64,000 bases of DNA from Bifidobacterium saguinibicoloris (lineage in GTDB: Bacteria; Actinomycetota; Actinomycetes; Actinomycetales; Bifidobacteriaceae): positions 1-64,000 of the forward strand of contig NZ_JAHBBF010000008.1 in the NCBI RefSeq assembly GCF_019331725.1. The letters run 5' to 3'. The translations under genes were made by a program, and so were the position numbers. Shown here piece by piece: positions 1 through 8,415 of the stretch; within the stretch, counting starts at the first letter, position 1; every line of letters starts with the position of its first letter. The notes below the pieces were generated by a model. That model was given only the letters and a program-made list of their open reading frames with translations. It ran no database searches and had not been told where the DNA came from.

Positions 1-38
1 TGCCCCGCCCGCTACACCGCTCTCGCTACACTGTTGGG

Positions 39-1685
39 GTGATGAATACGGATAGGAACAACCCCCTGCGCATGCGCCGCAAGCCCGAAGTGCTGGCGCC
101 GGCCGGCAACCTGCGCGGCCTCAAGACCGCCGTCGACTACGGCGCGGACGCCGTCTACTGCGGCGGCAAGGCGTTCGGCATGCGGAGCGCCCCGAAGAAC
201 CTGAGCCTCGAGGATTTCGAGGAGGGCGCCCGCTACGCCCATGAGCGCGGCTCCCGCGTCTACGTCACCCTCAACGTCCTGCCCCGCAACGCGGAGGTGG
301 AGGCGATGCGCGAGTACATCGGCCAGCTCAGGGACACCGGCATCGATGCGATGATTGTCACCGACATCGGCGTGATGATGATGGCCCACCAGATTGCCCC
401 GGACGTGGAGCTGCACGTCTCCACCCAGGCCGGCGTCACCAACTACGGCGCCGCGCAGGCCCTGTACGAGTTCGGCGCCCGCCGCGTGGTGCTCGCCCGC
501 GAGATGGACCTGCAGGCGGTGCGCGACATCCGCGCCCGCATCCCCGACGACATGGACATCGAATGCTTCGTGCACGGCGCGATGTGCATGGCGTTCTCCG
601 GGCGCTGCCTGTTCTCCAACTATCTGACCGGCCGCGACGGCAACCACGGCGAATGCGCGCAGCCCTGCCGTTGGAAGTATTCGATTGTGGAGGAGAAGCG
701 TCCCGGCCAGTACTTCCCGATCGAGCAGACCGAGGAGGGCGCGTACCTGTTCAATTCGCAGGACATGTGCATGCTCGACCACATCGACGATCTCATCGAT
801 TCCGGCGCCACGAGCCTCAAGATCGAGGGTCGTTCCAAGTCCGCGTACTACATCGCCGCGATGACGAACGCGTATAAGACCGCCGTCGACGAGTACATGG
901 TCCAGCGTGGTTTCGAGGCCGCCGACGGCACCGTGCTCATGCCGTTCCGCGACCGCGTGATCCGCGAGGGGGACCCCGATTTCGCCGCGTCCGCCGACGC
1001 GGCGCCCGACGCCATCGAACGTGACGCCGACAAGGCGTTCGCCGGCGTCCCCGGCGGCGACGTGGGGCTCGAGTTCGCAGGCCCGGCGTCCGATGCGTCC
1101 TCGTCCGATGCGTCCGCCGCGCCCGTGGAGGACGCGGCCGCCCGTTCCGCTGGCGGCGCGCAGCTCGACGAGCTGAGCTACAAGGCCCGTTCCGCCCGGC
1201 GCAAGTCCAACACGCGCGAGGAGGTGCTGCCGGAGGGCTGGCATCACGCGAAGGTCCGTCCGGCCCCGCATGTCACGCTGCCCGGCTGGCTCCTCGAGGA
1301 GCCGGACAAGGTGGCTCACCGCGACTATTCCACCGGCTTCTACTATCCGGAGCACAAGGTCACGCAGAACACCAACCGTTCCGCCTACTTCCGTTCGTGG
1401 ATGGTGGTGGGCGAGGTGCTCTCGTGGAGCCCGGAGCGCGGCGGCCGCGTCACCATCATGAGCCGCAACAAGATCGAGCCCGGACAGCTCGTCGAGTTCC
1501 TGCTGCCCGGCGAGCCGCCGCTCGCCTACAACGTACCCGCCGATGGTCTGGAGGACGCCGACGGCGTGCCCGTCGCGGCCATCAACAATCCCGCGCACGT
1601 GTTCTCCTTGCCCTGCCCGCATGAGGTGCCGGAGAACGCGGCCATCCGCTCGCGTACGAAGAAGCCCACGCTCAAGGCCGAATGA
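39..1685 (+). CDS. U32 family peptidase-like protein (TrhP/YegQ type)
   Basis: A 548-residue member of peptidase family U32. Family members such as TrhP take part in prephenate-dependent hydroxylation of tRNA wobble uridine; collagenase-like activity is the older name. The U32 signature is clear around residues 175-212 (ECFVHGAMC, then GRC, then CAQPCRW), supplying four cysteines expected to bind an Fe-S cluster. An Ala/Asp-rich insert at about residues 320-375 separates the catalytic part from the C-terminal beta-barrel-like domain and is probably disordered. The start is GTG 39 or ATG 42. A TACACT hexamer at 27-32 lies six bases before GTG 39, so the mRNA may be leaderless. It stands alone and is followed after 42 bp by the laccase-domain gene, possibly co-transcribed. 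Confidence 0.85.
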   Translation: MMNTDRNNPLRMRRKPEVLAPAGNLRGLKTAVDYGADAVYCGGKAFGMRSAPKNLSLEDFEEGARYAHERGSRVYVTLNVLPRNAEVEAMREYIGQLRDTGIDAMIVTDIGVMMMAHQIAPDVELHVSTQAGVTNYGAAQALYEFGARRVVLAREMDLQAVRDIRARIPDDMDIECFVHGAMCMAFSGRCLFSNYLTGRDGNHGECAQPCRWKYSIVEEKRPGQYFPIEQTEEGAYLFNSQDMCMLDHIDDLIDSGATSLKIEGRSKSAYYIAAMTNAYKTAVDEYMVQRGFEAADGTVLMPFRDRVIREGDPDFAASADAAPDAIERDADKAFAGVPGGDVGLEFAGPASDASSSDASAAPVEDAAARSAGGAQLDELSYKARSARRKSNTREEVLPEGWHHAKVRPAPHVTLPGWLLEEPDKVAHRDYSTGFYYPEHKVTQNTNRSAYFRSWMVVGEVLSWSPERGGRVTIMSRNKIEPGQLVEFLLPGEPPLAYNVPADGLEDADGVPVAAINNPAHVFSLPCPHEVPENAAIRSRTKKPTLKAE

Positions 1686-1727
1686 CCAAGAGCCCCACGC
1701 CGTACCCACATCCAAGGAGACACCATC

Positions 1728-2777
1728 ATGAGTGAAATCGACGAGACGATCCTCGACTCGAATCAGATCAGCTCCACCGACAAGGCCGGCCGTCCCATCC
1801 CGGTGACCATCCCGATCGCGCTCGCGCCCGGCGTCACCGTGGTGTACACCACGCGCCTCGGCGGCCTGTCCACCGGCGATTTCGGCAACCTCAACTTGGG
1901 CGGCAAGTCCGGCGACGACCCGGAGGCGGTGCTGTCGAACCGCATCGCGCTCGCCGAGGCCGTCGGCGCGCGCCTGTCGCTCGTCTCGCAGGTGCATTCC
2001 GGCACGGCCGTGGACGTGGACGAGCGGTTCGCCATCAACACGCCGTTCGGGTTCGACGTGTCCGGCACGCGTTCCGACGCCGACTACGCCTCCGCCACCG
2101 GCGAGGCGACCAGCCCGTCCGAGCCGTCCGATTCCTCCGCCGCCGACGCCGCGACCCCGCAGGTCGTGGAGGCCGACGGCCAGGTCACGTCGCGCACCGG
2201 CGTCGCGCTCGGCATGTTCGCGGCCGACTGCCTGCCCGTCCTGTTCGCCGACCCGACGGCCGGCGTGATCGGCGCCGCCCACTGCGGCCGCCGCGGTCTG
2301 GAACGCGGCGTCATCCAGTCGACCGTCGACCTGATGGTCGCCAAGGGCGCGAGCCCGGAGAACATCGTGGCCACGTTGGGCCCGTGCATCTGCGGCGACT
2401 GCTACGAGGTGGGCGACGAGGTCGCCGACACGTTCGTCAAGCGTTTCCCGCTTACCAAGACCACGTCCCGGTTCGGCGGCGCCGGCATCGACATCGCGGA
2501 GGCGGCGCGCATCGACCTCGCCTTCGCCGGCGTGCACCAGGTGGTCGATTCGATGCCGCGCGTCCACGCCGCCACCGAATACCTCGAGGAAGACGCCGAG
2601 CTCGCCGAGCTGTGCCGTACCGACGGCGAAGGGCCGGCGGAACTCCGGGAGCGCATCGCGGGTATCGAGCACAGCATGTGCACGTTCGAGAACCCGCTGT
2701 GGTATTCGCACCGTCGCGCCGTGAAGGCCGGCAAGCGTCATGAGGGGCGTCTGCTCGCCCTCATCGTCCGCCACTGA
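1728..2777 (+). CDS. Laccase-domain (YfiH/PgeF, DUF152) protein
   Basis: A 349-residue copper-nucleoside-oxidoreductase family protein. Family members act as purine nucleoside phosphorylase or adenosine deaminase, and PgeF edits misincorporated L-Ser in peptidoglycan. Visible signatures are QVHSG, ADCLPVLFAD, AAHCGRRGL and GPCICGDCYEVGDEV, which carry the His/Cys zinc ligands, and a C-terminal WYSHRR motif. An extra Ser/Ala-rich stretch of about 30 residues precedes the ADCLPV motif. A good ribosome site (AAGGAGA) precedes ATG 1728. The stop codon falls inside the first unit of an 11-bp tandem repeat. The exact substrate cannot be told from sequence. Confidence 0.85.
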   Translation: MSEIDETILDSNQISSTDKAGRPIPVTIPIALAPGVTVVYTTRLGGLSTGDFGNLNLGGKSGDDPEAVLSNRIALAEAVGARLSLVSQVHSGTAVDVDERFAINTPFGFDVSGTRSDADYASATGEATSPSEPSDSSAADAATPQVVEADGQVTSRTGVALGMFAADCLPVLFADPTAGVIGAAHCGRRGLERGVIQSTVDLMVAKGASPENIVATLGPCICGDCYEVGDEVADTFVKRFPLTKTTSRFGGAGIDIAEAARIDLAFAGVHQVVDSMPRVHAATEYLEEDAELAELCRTDGEGPAELRERIAGIEHSMCTFENPLWYSHRRAVKAGKRHEGRLLALIVRH

Positions 2778-2833
2778 CCCGCCACTGACCCGCCATCGAC
2801 CCGCCATCGACCTGCCATCGATTCGCCGCCGAC
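2768..2833 (+). repeat. Six-unit 11-bp tandem repeat overlapping a stop codon
   Basis: Units of 11 bp (CCGCCACTGAC, later CCGCCATCGAC) run from 2768 to 2833 with increasing divergence. The TGA of the laccase-domain gene (2775-2777) is part of the first unit. Confidence 0.85.
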
Positions 2834-2927
2834 CCCGAAAAGCCGGGCCCTCCGCCGTGTACATTCCGTGCGGAAGCCTGTGGCCCGGCTCACACCCCGC
2901 CGCGCCGCGTTCTACGGTGGAGGCATT

Positions 2928-3815
2928 ATGACCGAGAGAGAGAACCGTGATATGACCGTCGACGGCATCGCATCCGTGCAGTCCGAGAGCGCCGCCCCCG
3001 AAGCCCCCGCACCCCAGTCCGCGCCCGTCGTGGCGGTGGTGCTCGCCGCCGGATTCGGCACGCGCTTCGACCCCGACAACCCCAAGCAGCTCGTCTCCGT
3101 GGGCGGCAAGCCCATCGTGTGCTGGAGCATCGAGGCGTTCGAACGTTGCGCGCGCGTCACCGACATCGTCGTGGTCGTCAACCCGAAGGTGCGCGACGAG
3201 GTGGAGCGGCTCATCGGCGAGGCCGGGTACGCCAAGGTGCGCATCGTCATCGACGGCGGCGAGGAGCGCGTCGACAGCACGGCCGCCGCGCTCGACATGC
3301 TCGCCCAGGCCGGCATCCCCGGCGACGCGAAGATCCTCATCCACGATGCCGTCCGCCCGTTCGTCGCGCAGTCGGCGATCGACGGCTCGATCGACGCGCT
3401 CGACGGGTTTCGCGCCGCCACCGTCGCGTACGCGTCCACCGACACCGTGCTGCTCACGCGCGACCTCGGCGACCGCAAGGTCGTCGCCCGCGTGCCCGAC
3501 CGTCCGGACACGTACCGCGCGCAGACGCCGCAGTCGTTCCGCTTCTCCACCATCCGGCGCGCCTACGAGCTTGCGGCGGCGGATCCGGACTTCCACCCGA
3601 CCGACGACACGCGCGTCGTCGTCGACTACCTGCCCGACGTGCCGGTCGCCATCGTCTCCGGCAGCGAGACGAACCTCAAGATCACGACGCTCGCCGACAT
3701 CCCCACGGCCGAACGCATCGCCGCCGACCTCACGCACCATATGACGCGCGAGGAGGCGAAGGCGCGCATGCACGCCATGTTCGCCGGCGCCGCCGCCCAG
3801 ATGCACCGTCGCTGA
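2928..3815 (+). CDS. ispD: 2-C-methyl-D-erythritol 4-phosphate cytidylyltransferase
   Basis: 295 residues. It transfers CMP from CTP to methylerythritol phosphate in the MEP isoprenoid pathway. The nucleotide-binding signature VVLAAGFGTRF lies at about residues 36-46, followed by PKQLVSVGGKP, ILIHDAVRPFV, RAQTPQSFR, and the C-terminal KITTLADIPTAERI typical of IspD. The N-terminus is about 30 residues longer than usual. ATG 2928 is preferred over an upstream in-frame ATG at 2868 because GGTGGAGG sits just before it. Related TarI enzymes make CDP-ribitol; no tar gene is adjacent, so IspD is favoured. The gene is monocistronic. Confidence 0.85.
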   Translation: MTERENRDMTVDGIASVQSESAAPEAPAPQSAPVVAVVLAAGFGTRFDPDNPKQLVSVGGKPIVCWSIEAFERCARVTDIVVVVNPKVRDEVERLIGEAGYAKVRIVIDGGEERVDSTAAALDMLAQAGIPGDAKILIHDAVRPFVAQSAIDGSIDALDGFRAATVAYASTDTVLLTRDLGDRKVVARVPDRPDTYRAQTPQSFRFSTIRRAYELAAADPDFHPTDDTRVVVDYLPDVPVAIVSGSETNLKITTLADIPTAERIAADLTHHMTREEAKARMHAMFAGAAAQMHRR

Positions 3816-3894
3816 ACGTCACGCCGCGTCCGGAGGCCGGCGGCGCGTCGTGACGGGCCGCGTCCCGTCCGAAAGGCCGGCATGGCCGTACGGG

Positions 3895-3900
3895 TACACT
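3895..3900 (+). promoter_or_regulatory. -10 box giving a probably leaderless pcp-like mRNA
   Basis: TACACT ends seven bases before ATG 3908, and no Shine-Dalgarno is present. The transcript would start at or next to the initiation codon. Confidence 0.5.
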
Positions 3901-3907
3901 GGGTGCC

Positions 3908-4564
3908 ATGCAGCAGTTCAGTGTGGTGATCTCCGGCTTCGACCATTACGAGGACGTCCGCGTCAACCCGTCCTACGAGGTGCCCAAGGCGCTCGCCGAA
4001 ACCGGCGTGGACGGGCTCGAGGACGTGCGCGTCGACATCCACGCGGTGAGCCTGCCGGTCAGCTTCGCCAAGGCGTGGCCCACCCTGCTCGACACCATCG
4101 AGACCGTGCACCCGCAGATCGTCATCGCCACCGGGCTCAAACACGCGGCGCGCGGCGTCATGCTGGAGCGCTGCGCCACCAATCTCATGGACGCGGCCAA
4201 ACCGGATGCGGACAACGTGGTGCCGCGCCGCGCACCCATCGATCCGGACGGTCCGGCCGCCTACTGGACGCGCCTGCCCCTGCGGTCCATCCTCGCCGAC
4301 TTCGCGCACGACGGCATCCCCGCCACCCTGAGCTCCGACGCGGGCACGTTCGTGTGCAACTCGCTGTTCTACAACCTCCTCAACTGGACGAGCGCTCAGG
4401 AGAAGGTGCTCTCCGGCTTCGTGAGCCTGCCGCTCATCAACGAATCCCGGCACCCGCAGCACGGACTGCCGCTGCGCCAGCTCGTCGCCGCCGGCGCGGA
4501 CGTGGTGCGCGAGAGCGTGCGCTACTACCGCAGGCCCAGCTCCGAGGACATCCTCATCGCCTGA
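3908..4564 (+). CDS. Pyroglutamyl-peptidase I family protein (C15), active site altered
   Basis: A 218-residue homologue of pyrrolidone-carboxylate peptidase, which removes N-terminal pyroglutamate. The N-terminal SGFDHYEDVRVNPS and the nucleophile region AGTFVCNSLFYNLL match family C15, with Cys in the expected VCN context. The position of the third triad residue, normally His in a context like FIHVPY about 24 residues later, reads FVSLPL here, so Ser appears to replace His. A Glu is available in the LERCA segment. It may therefore be a divergent or inactive enzyme. No SD is present; the start is inferred to be leaderless. Confidence 0.7.
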   Translation: MQQFSVVISGFDHYEDVRVNPSYEVPKALAETGVDGLEDVRVDIHAVSLPVSFAKAWPTLLDTIETVHPQIVIATGLKHAARGVMLERCATNLMDAAKPDADNVVPRRAPIDPDGPAAYWTRLPLRSILADFAHDGIPATLSSDAGTFVCNSLFYNLLNWTSAQEKVLSGFVSLPLINESRHPQHGLPLRQLVAAGADVVRESVRYYRRPSSEDILIA

Positions 4565-4903
4565 GCGCCGGCAACGCCCGCGGAATGGAGCGGGCCGCGG
4601 AACGGGGGCCGCGCGGCCAGCGGCCGGTCTGCGGGAGGCCCGCGCACCCCGCAACACGCACGGTTCGAACGAAACAAGAACATGCTGTGTGAATCGCACG
4701 GTCGTTCAGCACATTCCCAGCGGGCATGGGCTAGGATGCGTAACGAACACGCCCATGGGGGACCAACGTGACCACCGCATGAATCGGACGGCCAAAAGGC
4801 CGCCGCCGGACCATACGGCCGGAACCGGAGGGGAAGCCAAGCGGGGCGGTCAATCGAGCGAGTGAGTGCGGCGGAAGCCGAAGGCAGCCGAAAGGATAGG
4901 AAC
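4565..4903. other. Intergenic region upstream of the coiled-coil gene
   Basis: 339 bp without a convincing gene. It contains GC-rich inverted repeats near 4590-4640 (possible end of the preceding transcript) and a TAGGAT -10-like hexamer in GGGCTAGGATGCG near 4732. That would give the next gene a leader of about 160 nt containing a small GGCC/GGCC stem. Confidence 0.4.
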
Positions 4904-6412
4904 ATGGACCAGTTCCCGATCGTGTTGAGGGGTTACGACAAGGACAAGGTGGACGAGGCGTTCGCCACCGCGCAGGCCAGCGTGCGCCAGGCGCAGCGCA
5001 CCCTCGCGGACATGCGCGAGCAGATCGCCGCCAACGACGACCGCATCCTCCAGCTCCAGGCGCAGCTCGAGGAGGAGAAGAAGCGCAAGCCCGCCGGCAA
5101 CAGCTTCGCCTCCCTCGGCGCCAACGCCCAGCAGATGCTCGCCTCCGCCGAACAGACCAGCACCGAACTGCTCGAACGCGCCAAGGCGGACGCCGCCACC
5201 ACGCGCAAGGCCGCCCAGGCCCAGGCCCAGACGCTCATCAACAACGCCAAGCTCGACGCCCAGCACATCGTGGAGGACGCCAACAAGAAGGCCTCCTCGC
5301 TGCTCGACCAGGCCAACACGCAGGCTGAGACCATCACCACCTCCGCGAAGAACGACGCCGCCCAGCTGCGCGCCGAGACCGCGAAGAACGTCACCGAGCA
5401 GCGTCAGACCGTCGAGCTCGAGCTCGCCAACGCGCGCGAGGAGCACAACAAGAAGCTCGCTTCCGAGCGTTCCAGCCAGGAGCGTGAGCTCGCCGACCTC
5501 AAGGCGGAGGCGACCGCGCAGATCGCCGCCCAGCGCAAGAGCACCAACGAGGAGCTCACCCGTCTGAAGTCGGAGGCGAACGACCAGATCGAGGCCGCGC
5601 TCGCCGAGGCGAACAAGAAGCTTGCCGACGTGCGCGAGCAGGTCTCCAAGATGATGACCGACGCGCAGCGTAAGGCCGGCGAGATCACCGACGAGGCCAA
5701 GGCCAAGGCGCAGGAGATCACCGACGACGCCGAAGTGCACCGCACCAAGACCATGAGCCAGGTCAACGCCGAGGTGGAGCAGATCCGCAAGGACATCGCC
5801 GCCCAGCAGGACGAGGCCACCAAGAAGGTGGGCGAGCTGCTCGACAGCCTCGAGGAGCGTCGCGCCGCCGCCAAGAAGGAGGCCGACGAGCTCATCGGCC
5901 AGGCCAAGATCGTGCGCGGCGACGCCGACTCCTACGCCGCCGCCAAGCGCGGCGAGGCGGACACCCAGGCCGCCGAGATCGTGAAGAAGGCCGGCGAGGA
6001 GGCGGACGCCCAGATCGAGGAGCGTCGCGCCGCCGCCCAGAGCGAGCTTGACGGGCTGAAGAAGCACATCACCGAGCTGCAGCAGCGCGAGGCGCAGATC
6101 ACGCAGCGCGTGAGCGAGCTGCGTCTCATGTTCGCCAACGCGTTCTCCGGCTTCCTCGGCGGCCAGTCGCCCGCCGCGCCGGACGTGCCGCTCGCCAACG
6201 TGGTGCCTGGAGGCACGGGCGCCGCCACGTCCGTGGCCGAGGCCATGGCCGCCGCGAACGGTCCCGCCCCAGCTCCGGCCGCTCCGGCCGATTCGTCCGC
6301 TCCGGCGGACGCCGCCGGTCAGGACGGCGACGCCGATTCCTCCGACGCCGGTGACGCCGGTAATGCCGGTGACGCCGGTCAGGGCGACGGCCAGGCTCCG
6401 GCCGAGGCCTGA
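4904..6412 (+). CDS. DivIVA/Scy-FilP-like polar coiled-coil protein
   Basis: 502 residues. The N-terminus (FPIVLRGYDKDKVDEAF) matches the membrane-curvature-binding segment of DivIVA/Wag31 proteins. Residues from about 30 to 420 are almost uninterrupted coiled coil, rich in Ala, Glu, Lys and Gln in the style of Streptomyces Scy/FilP. The tail of about 70 residues is Ala/Pro/Asp-rich and probably disordered. ATG 4904 is chosen because AGGATAGG lies at 4893-4900; an in-frame GTG at 4862 lacks an SD. The likely role is polar growth or scaffold organisation on the inner membrane. It is followed by a strong terminator and is monocistronic. Confidence 0.75.
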   Translation: MDQFPIVLRGYDKDKVDEAFATAQASVRQAQRTLADMREQIAANDDRILQLQAQLEEEKKRKPAGNSFASLGANAQQMLASAEQTSTELLERAKADAATTRKAAQAQAQTLINNAKLDAQHIVEDANKKASSLLDQANTQAETITTSAKNDAAQLRAETAKNVTEQRQTVELELANAREEHNKKLASERSSQERELADLKAEATAQIAAQRKSTNEELTRLKSEANDQIEAALAEANKKLADVREQVSKMMTDAQRKAGEITDEAKAKAQEITDDAEVHRTKTMSQVNAEVEQIRKDIAAQQDEATKKVGELLDSLEERRAAAKKEADELIGQAKIVRGDADSYAAAKRGEADTQAAEIVKKAGEEADAQIEERRAAAQSELDGLKKHITELQQREAQITQRVSELRLMFANAFSGFLGGQSPAAPDVPLANVVPGGTGAATSVAEAMAAANGPAPAPAAPADSSAPADAAGQDGDADSSDAGDAGNAGDAGQGDGQAPAEA

Positions 6413-6433
6413 TCGCCCTTCCGCCTTCCGATG

Positions 6434-6468
6434 ACGGCCGGTCCTCGCGCGAGGACCGGCCGTTTTTT
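6434..6468 (+). terminator. Rho-independent terminator
   Basis: The stem ACGGCCGGTCCTC / GAGGACCGGCCGT closes over GCGC and is followed by a run of six T. Confidence 0.9.
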
Positions 6469-6582
6469 CGTCCCGCTCCCGACCCCGCGCACCGGTTTCC
6501 GCGTGTCGCGCGAGCGGGTAAGCTGTACTCCGGCATCCACCACCCACAAGGTGGCCGAAGATACGAAAAGGAGCATACGGAC

Positions 6583-7932
6583 ATGACCAATCTGCAGCCG
6601 TTGACCGGTGACGCGCTGAACGCCCTGCGCGACGAATTCGACGCGGACGGCACCAACCGCATGGCGATGAACGCGGTGACCGCCGCCGGCATCGACACCG
6701 TCGCCAAGAACTATGATCGCGCGCGTCTGCTGCAGCGTCGCTTCTCCACCGTCGTCGACAACGGCGAAGCCACCCACCAGGATCGTTCCGGCCGTTGCTG
6801 GCTGTTCAGCTCCCTGAACGTGGCGCGCTTCGTGGCCAAGAAGAACCTCGGCCTCAAGGAGTTCGAGTTCTCCCAGAACTACGCCATGTACTACGACAAG
6901 CTCGAGCGCGTCAACTACTTCCTGCAGGACGTGGCCGCCCTCGTGCGCGCCGGCGAGCCGGCCGACTCCCGCCTCATCCAGCACCTCCTCGCCGACGTGA
7001 TGGGCGACGGCGGCCAGTGGACCATGGCGATGAACATCTACAAGAAGTACGGCGCCGTGCCGAAGGACCTCTACCCGGAGACCGCCTCCTCGAAGAACAC
7101 CGGCGAGATGAACACGCAGCTGCGCCACATGCTGCACACCGCCGTCGCCCGCATGTTCGCCGCGCAGGCCGCCGGTGACGACGCCGCCATCGACGCCGCG
7201 ATCGCCGAGGCCCGTTCTGCCGGCCACCGCATCCTCACCATCCACCTGGGCGAGCCGCCGGTCTCCTTCGACTGGGAGTGGACCGATAAGGACGGCGAGT
7301 TCCATCGCGACGGCGAGATCACGCCGCAGGAGTTCTGGACGAAGTACGTGGGCTCCGCGGACCTCGAAAGCTACGTGTGCCTCGTCGACGACCCGCGCCA
7401 GGAGCATCCGAAGGGCCGTAAGATCGCCATCGAGCACCTGGGCAACGTGGCCGGCGGCGACGCCACCGAGTACCTCAATGTGCCGAACCAGTTCATGAAG
7501 GACTGCGTGAAGAAGATCCTCGTCGAGCAGGGCATCCCGGTGTGGTTCGGCGCCGACTGCCACCCGTTCATGGACCGTGAGTCCGGCGCGTGGGCGACCG
7601 ACCTGTTCGAGTACGGCTCCATCTACGACTTCGACTTCGATCTGGACAAGGAGGCGCGCGTCCGTTTCGCCGATTCCGCGATGAACCACGCGATGGCGTT
7701 CGCCGGCGTGGACGTGGCCGAGGACGGCTCCACCCGCCGTTGGCGCGTGGAGAACTCCTGGGGTACGAAGATCGCCGACAAGGGCTACTTCACGATGAGC
7801 GACGACTGGTTCACCGAGTACGTCTACGAGGTCGCCGTGCCGAAGGCCCTGCTGCCGGAGGAGTACCTCAAGGCCCTCGAAGAGGACGCCATCAGCCTGC
7901 CCGCGTGGGATCCGATGGGCGCGCTCGCGTGA
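6583..7932 (+). CDS. pepC: Aminopeptidase C (bleomycin hydrolase family, C1B)
   Basis: 449 residues, a usual length for cytoplasmic PepC. This papain-fold aminopeptidase removes N-terminal residues from peptides. The catalytic Cys is in RSGRCWLF (about residue 72), the His in MNHAMAF (about 369) and the Asn in VENSWG (about 391). The C-terminus ends in MGALA; in the family the last residues enter the active site and limit cleavage to one residue at a time. The ribosome site AAAAGGAG precedes ATG 6583. The gene ends against a hairpin at 7934-7954. Confidence 0.93.
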   Translation: MTNLQPLTGDALNALRDEFDADGTNRMAMNAVTAAGIDTVAKNYDRARLLQRRFSTVVDNGEATHQDRSGRCWLFSSLNVARFVAKKNLGLKEFEFSQNYAMYYDKLERVNYFLQDVAALVRAGEPADSRLIQHLLADVMGDGGQWTMAMNIYKKYGAVPKDLYPETASSKNTGEMNTQLRHMLHTAVARMFAAQAAGDDAAIDAAIAEARSAGHRILTIHLGEPPVSFDWEWTDKDGEFHRDGEITPQEFWTKYVGSADLESYVCLVDDPRQEHPKGRKIAIEHLGNVAGGDATEYLNVPNQFMKDCVKKILVEQGIPVWFGADCHPFMDRESGAWATDLFEYGSIYDFDFDLDKEARVRFADSAMNHAMAFAGVDVAEDGSTRRWRVENSWGTKIADKGYFTMSDDWFTEYVYEVAVPKALLPEEYLKALEEDAISLPAWDPMGALA

Positions 7933-8415
7933 GAAAGAGCCCGGTGGGCTCTTTCGCGAGCGCGCCGAGCCGCGACAGCGGCGAGGTATGGTTTCCAGCC
8001 CCGAACGCTGTTTTCCCGGCTTCCCGGCCGACAGGCCGGCAGCGCTGGCATAGCGAAGAGCCCTGTGGGCTCTTCGCGCCAGCGCGCCGAGCGGCGGACG
8101 AAAGTCCGCCGCGAGGAAGCTCTTGGTGTGTGGAAGGGCTGTCCATAGGTCTGTCCGCGACAGCGGCGAGGTATAGCTTTCGGCCCCGTACGCTGTTTTC
8201 CCGGCTTCCCTTTTCCCGGCTTCCCGGCCGACAGGCCGGTTACGCCCGCCCCGCCTGCAGGACCGGCGCATGACGGCCGACCGTTCCACGAAACGGTCGG
8301 CCGTTTCTCATTCCGTGGCATCGCCGCTACAGTGGTGTCCTTGTTGCATACCGCATCGTCCGCCTGTCGGGGCTTATGACGGGAGGGCGCGTCGTTTCAG
8401 GAAAGGAGAGTCGGC
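7933..8415. repeat. pepC-aroG intergenic hairpins and direct repeat
   Basis: This 483-bp gap has no gene. It holds two similar hairpins, AAAGAGCCC-GGT-GGGCTCTTT (7934-7954) and GAAGAGCCC-TGT-GGGCTCTTC (8055-8075). A direct repeat of about 70-80 bp lies at 7973-8039 and 8157-8239; it begins GACAGCGGCGAGGTAT and ends in CGACAGGCCGG. The second copy has an internal duplication of TTCCCGGC. A terminator closes the region. Confidence 0.75.
8273..8308 (+). terminator. Terminator at the end of the pepC 3' region
   Basis: Perfect 13-bp arms ACGGCCGACCGTT (8273-8285) and AACGGTCGGCCGT (8292-8304) with a 6-nt loop, followed by TTCTC. Confidence 0.7.

Noticed and set aside
12-3806. A 1264-codon open frame on the minus strand opposite the U32, laccase-domain and ispD genes
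   Set aside because: It is an antisense shadow of GC-rich coding DNA: His/Arg/Val-rich composition, no SD, no recognisable domain, and it spans three well-supported genes. The same applies to the long minus-strand frames at 26809-30201, 40010-41374 and 54450-57818.
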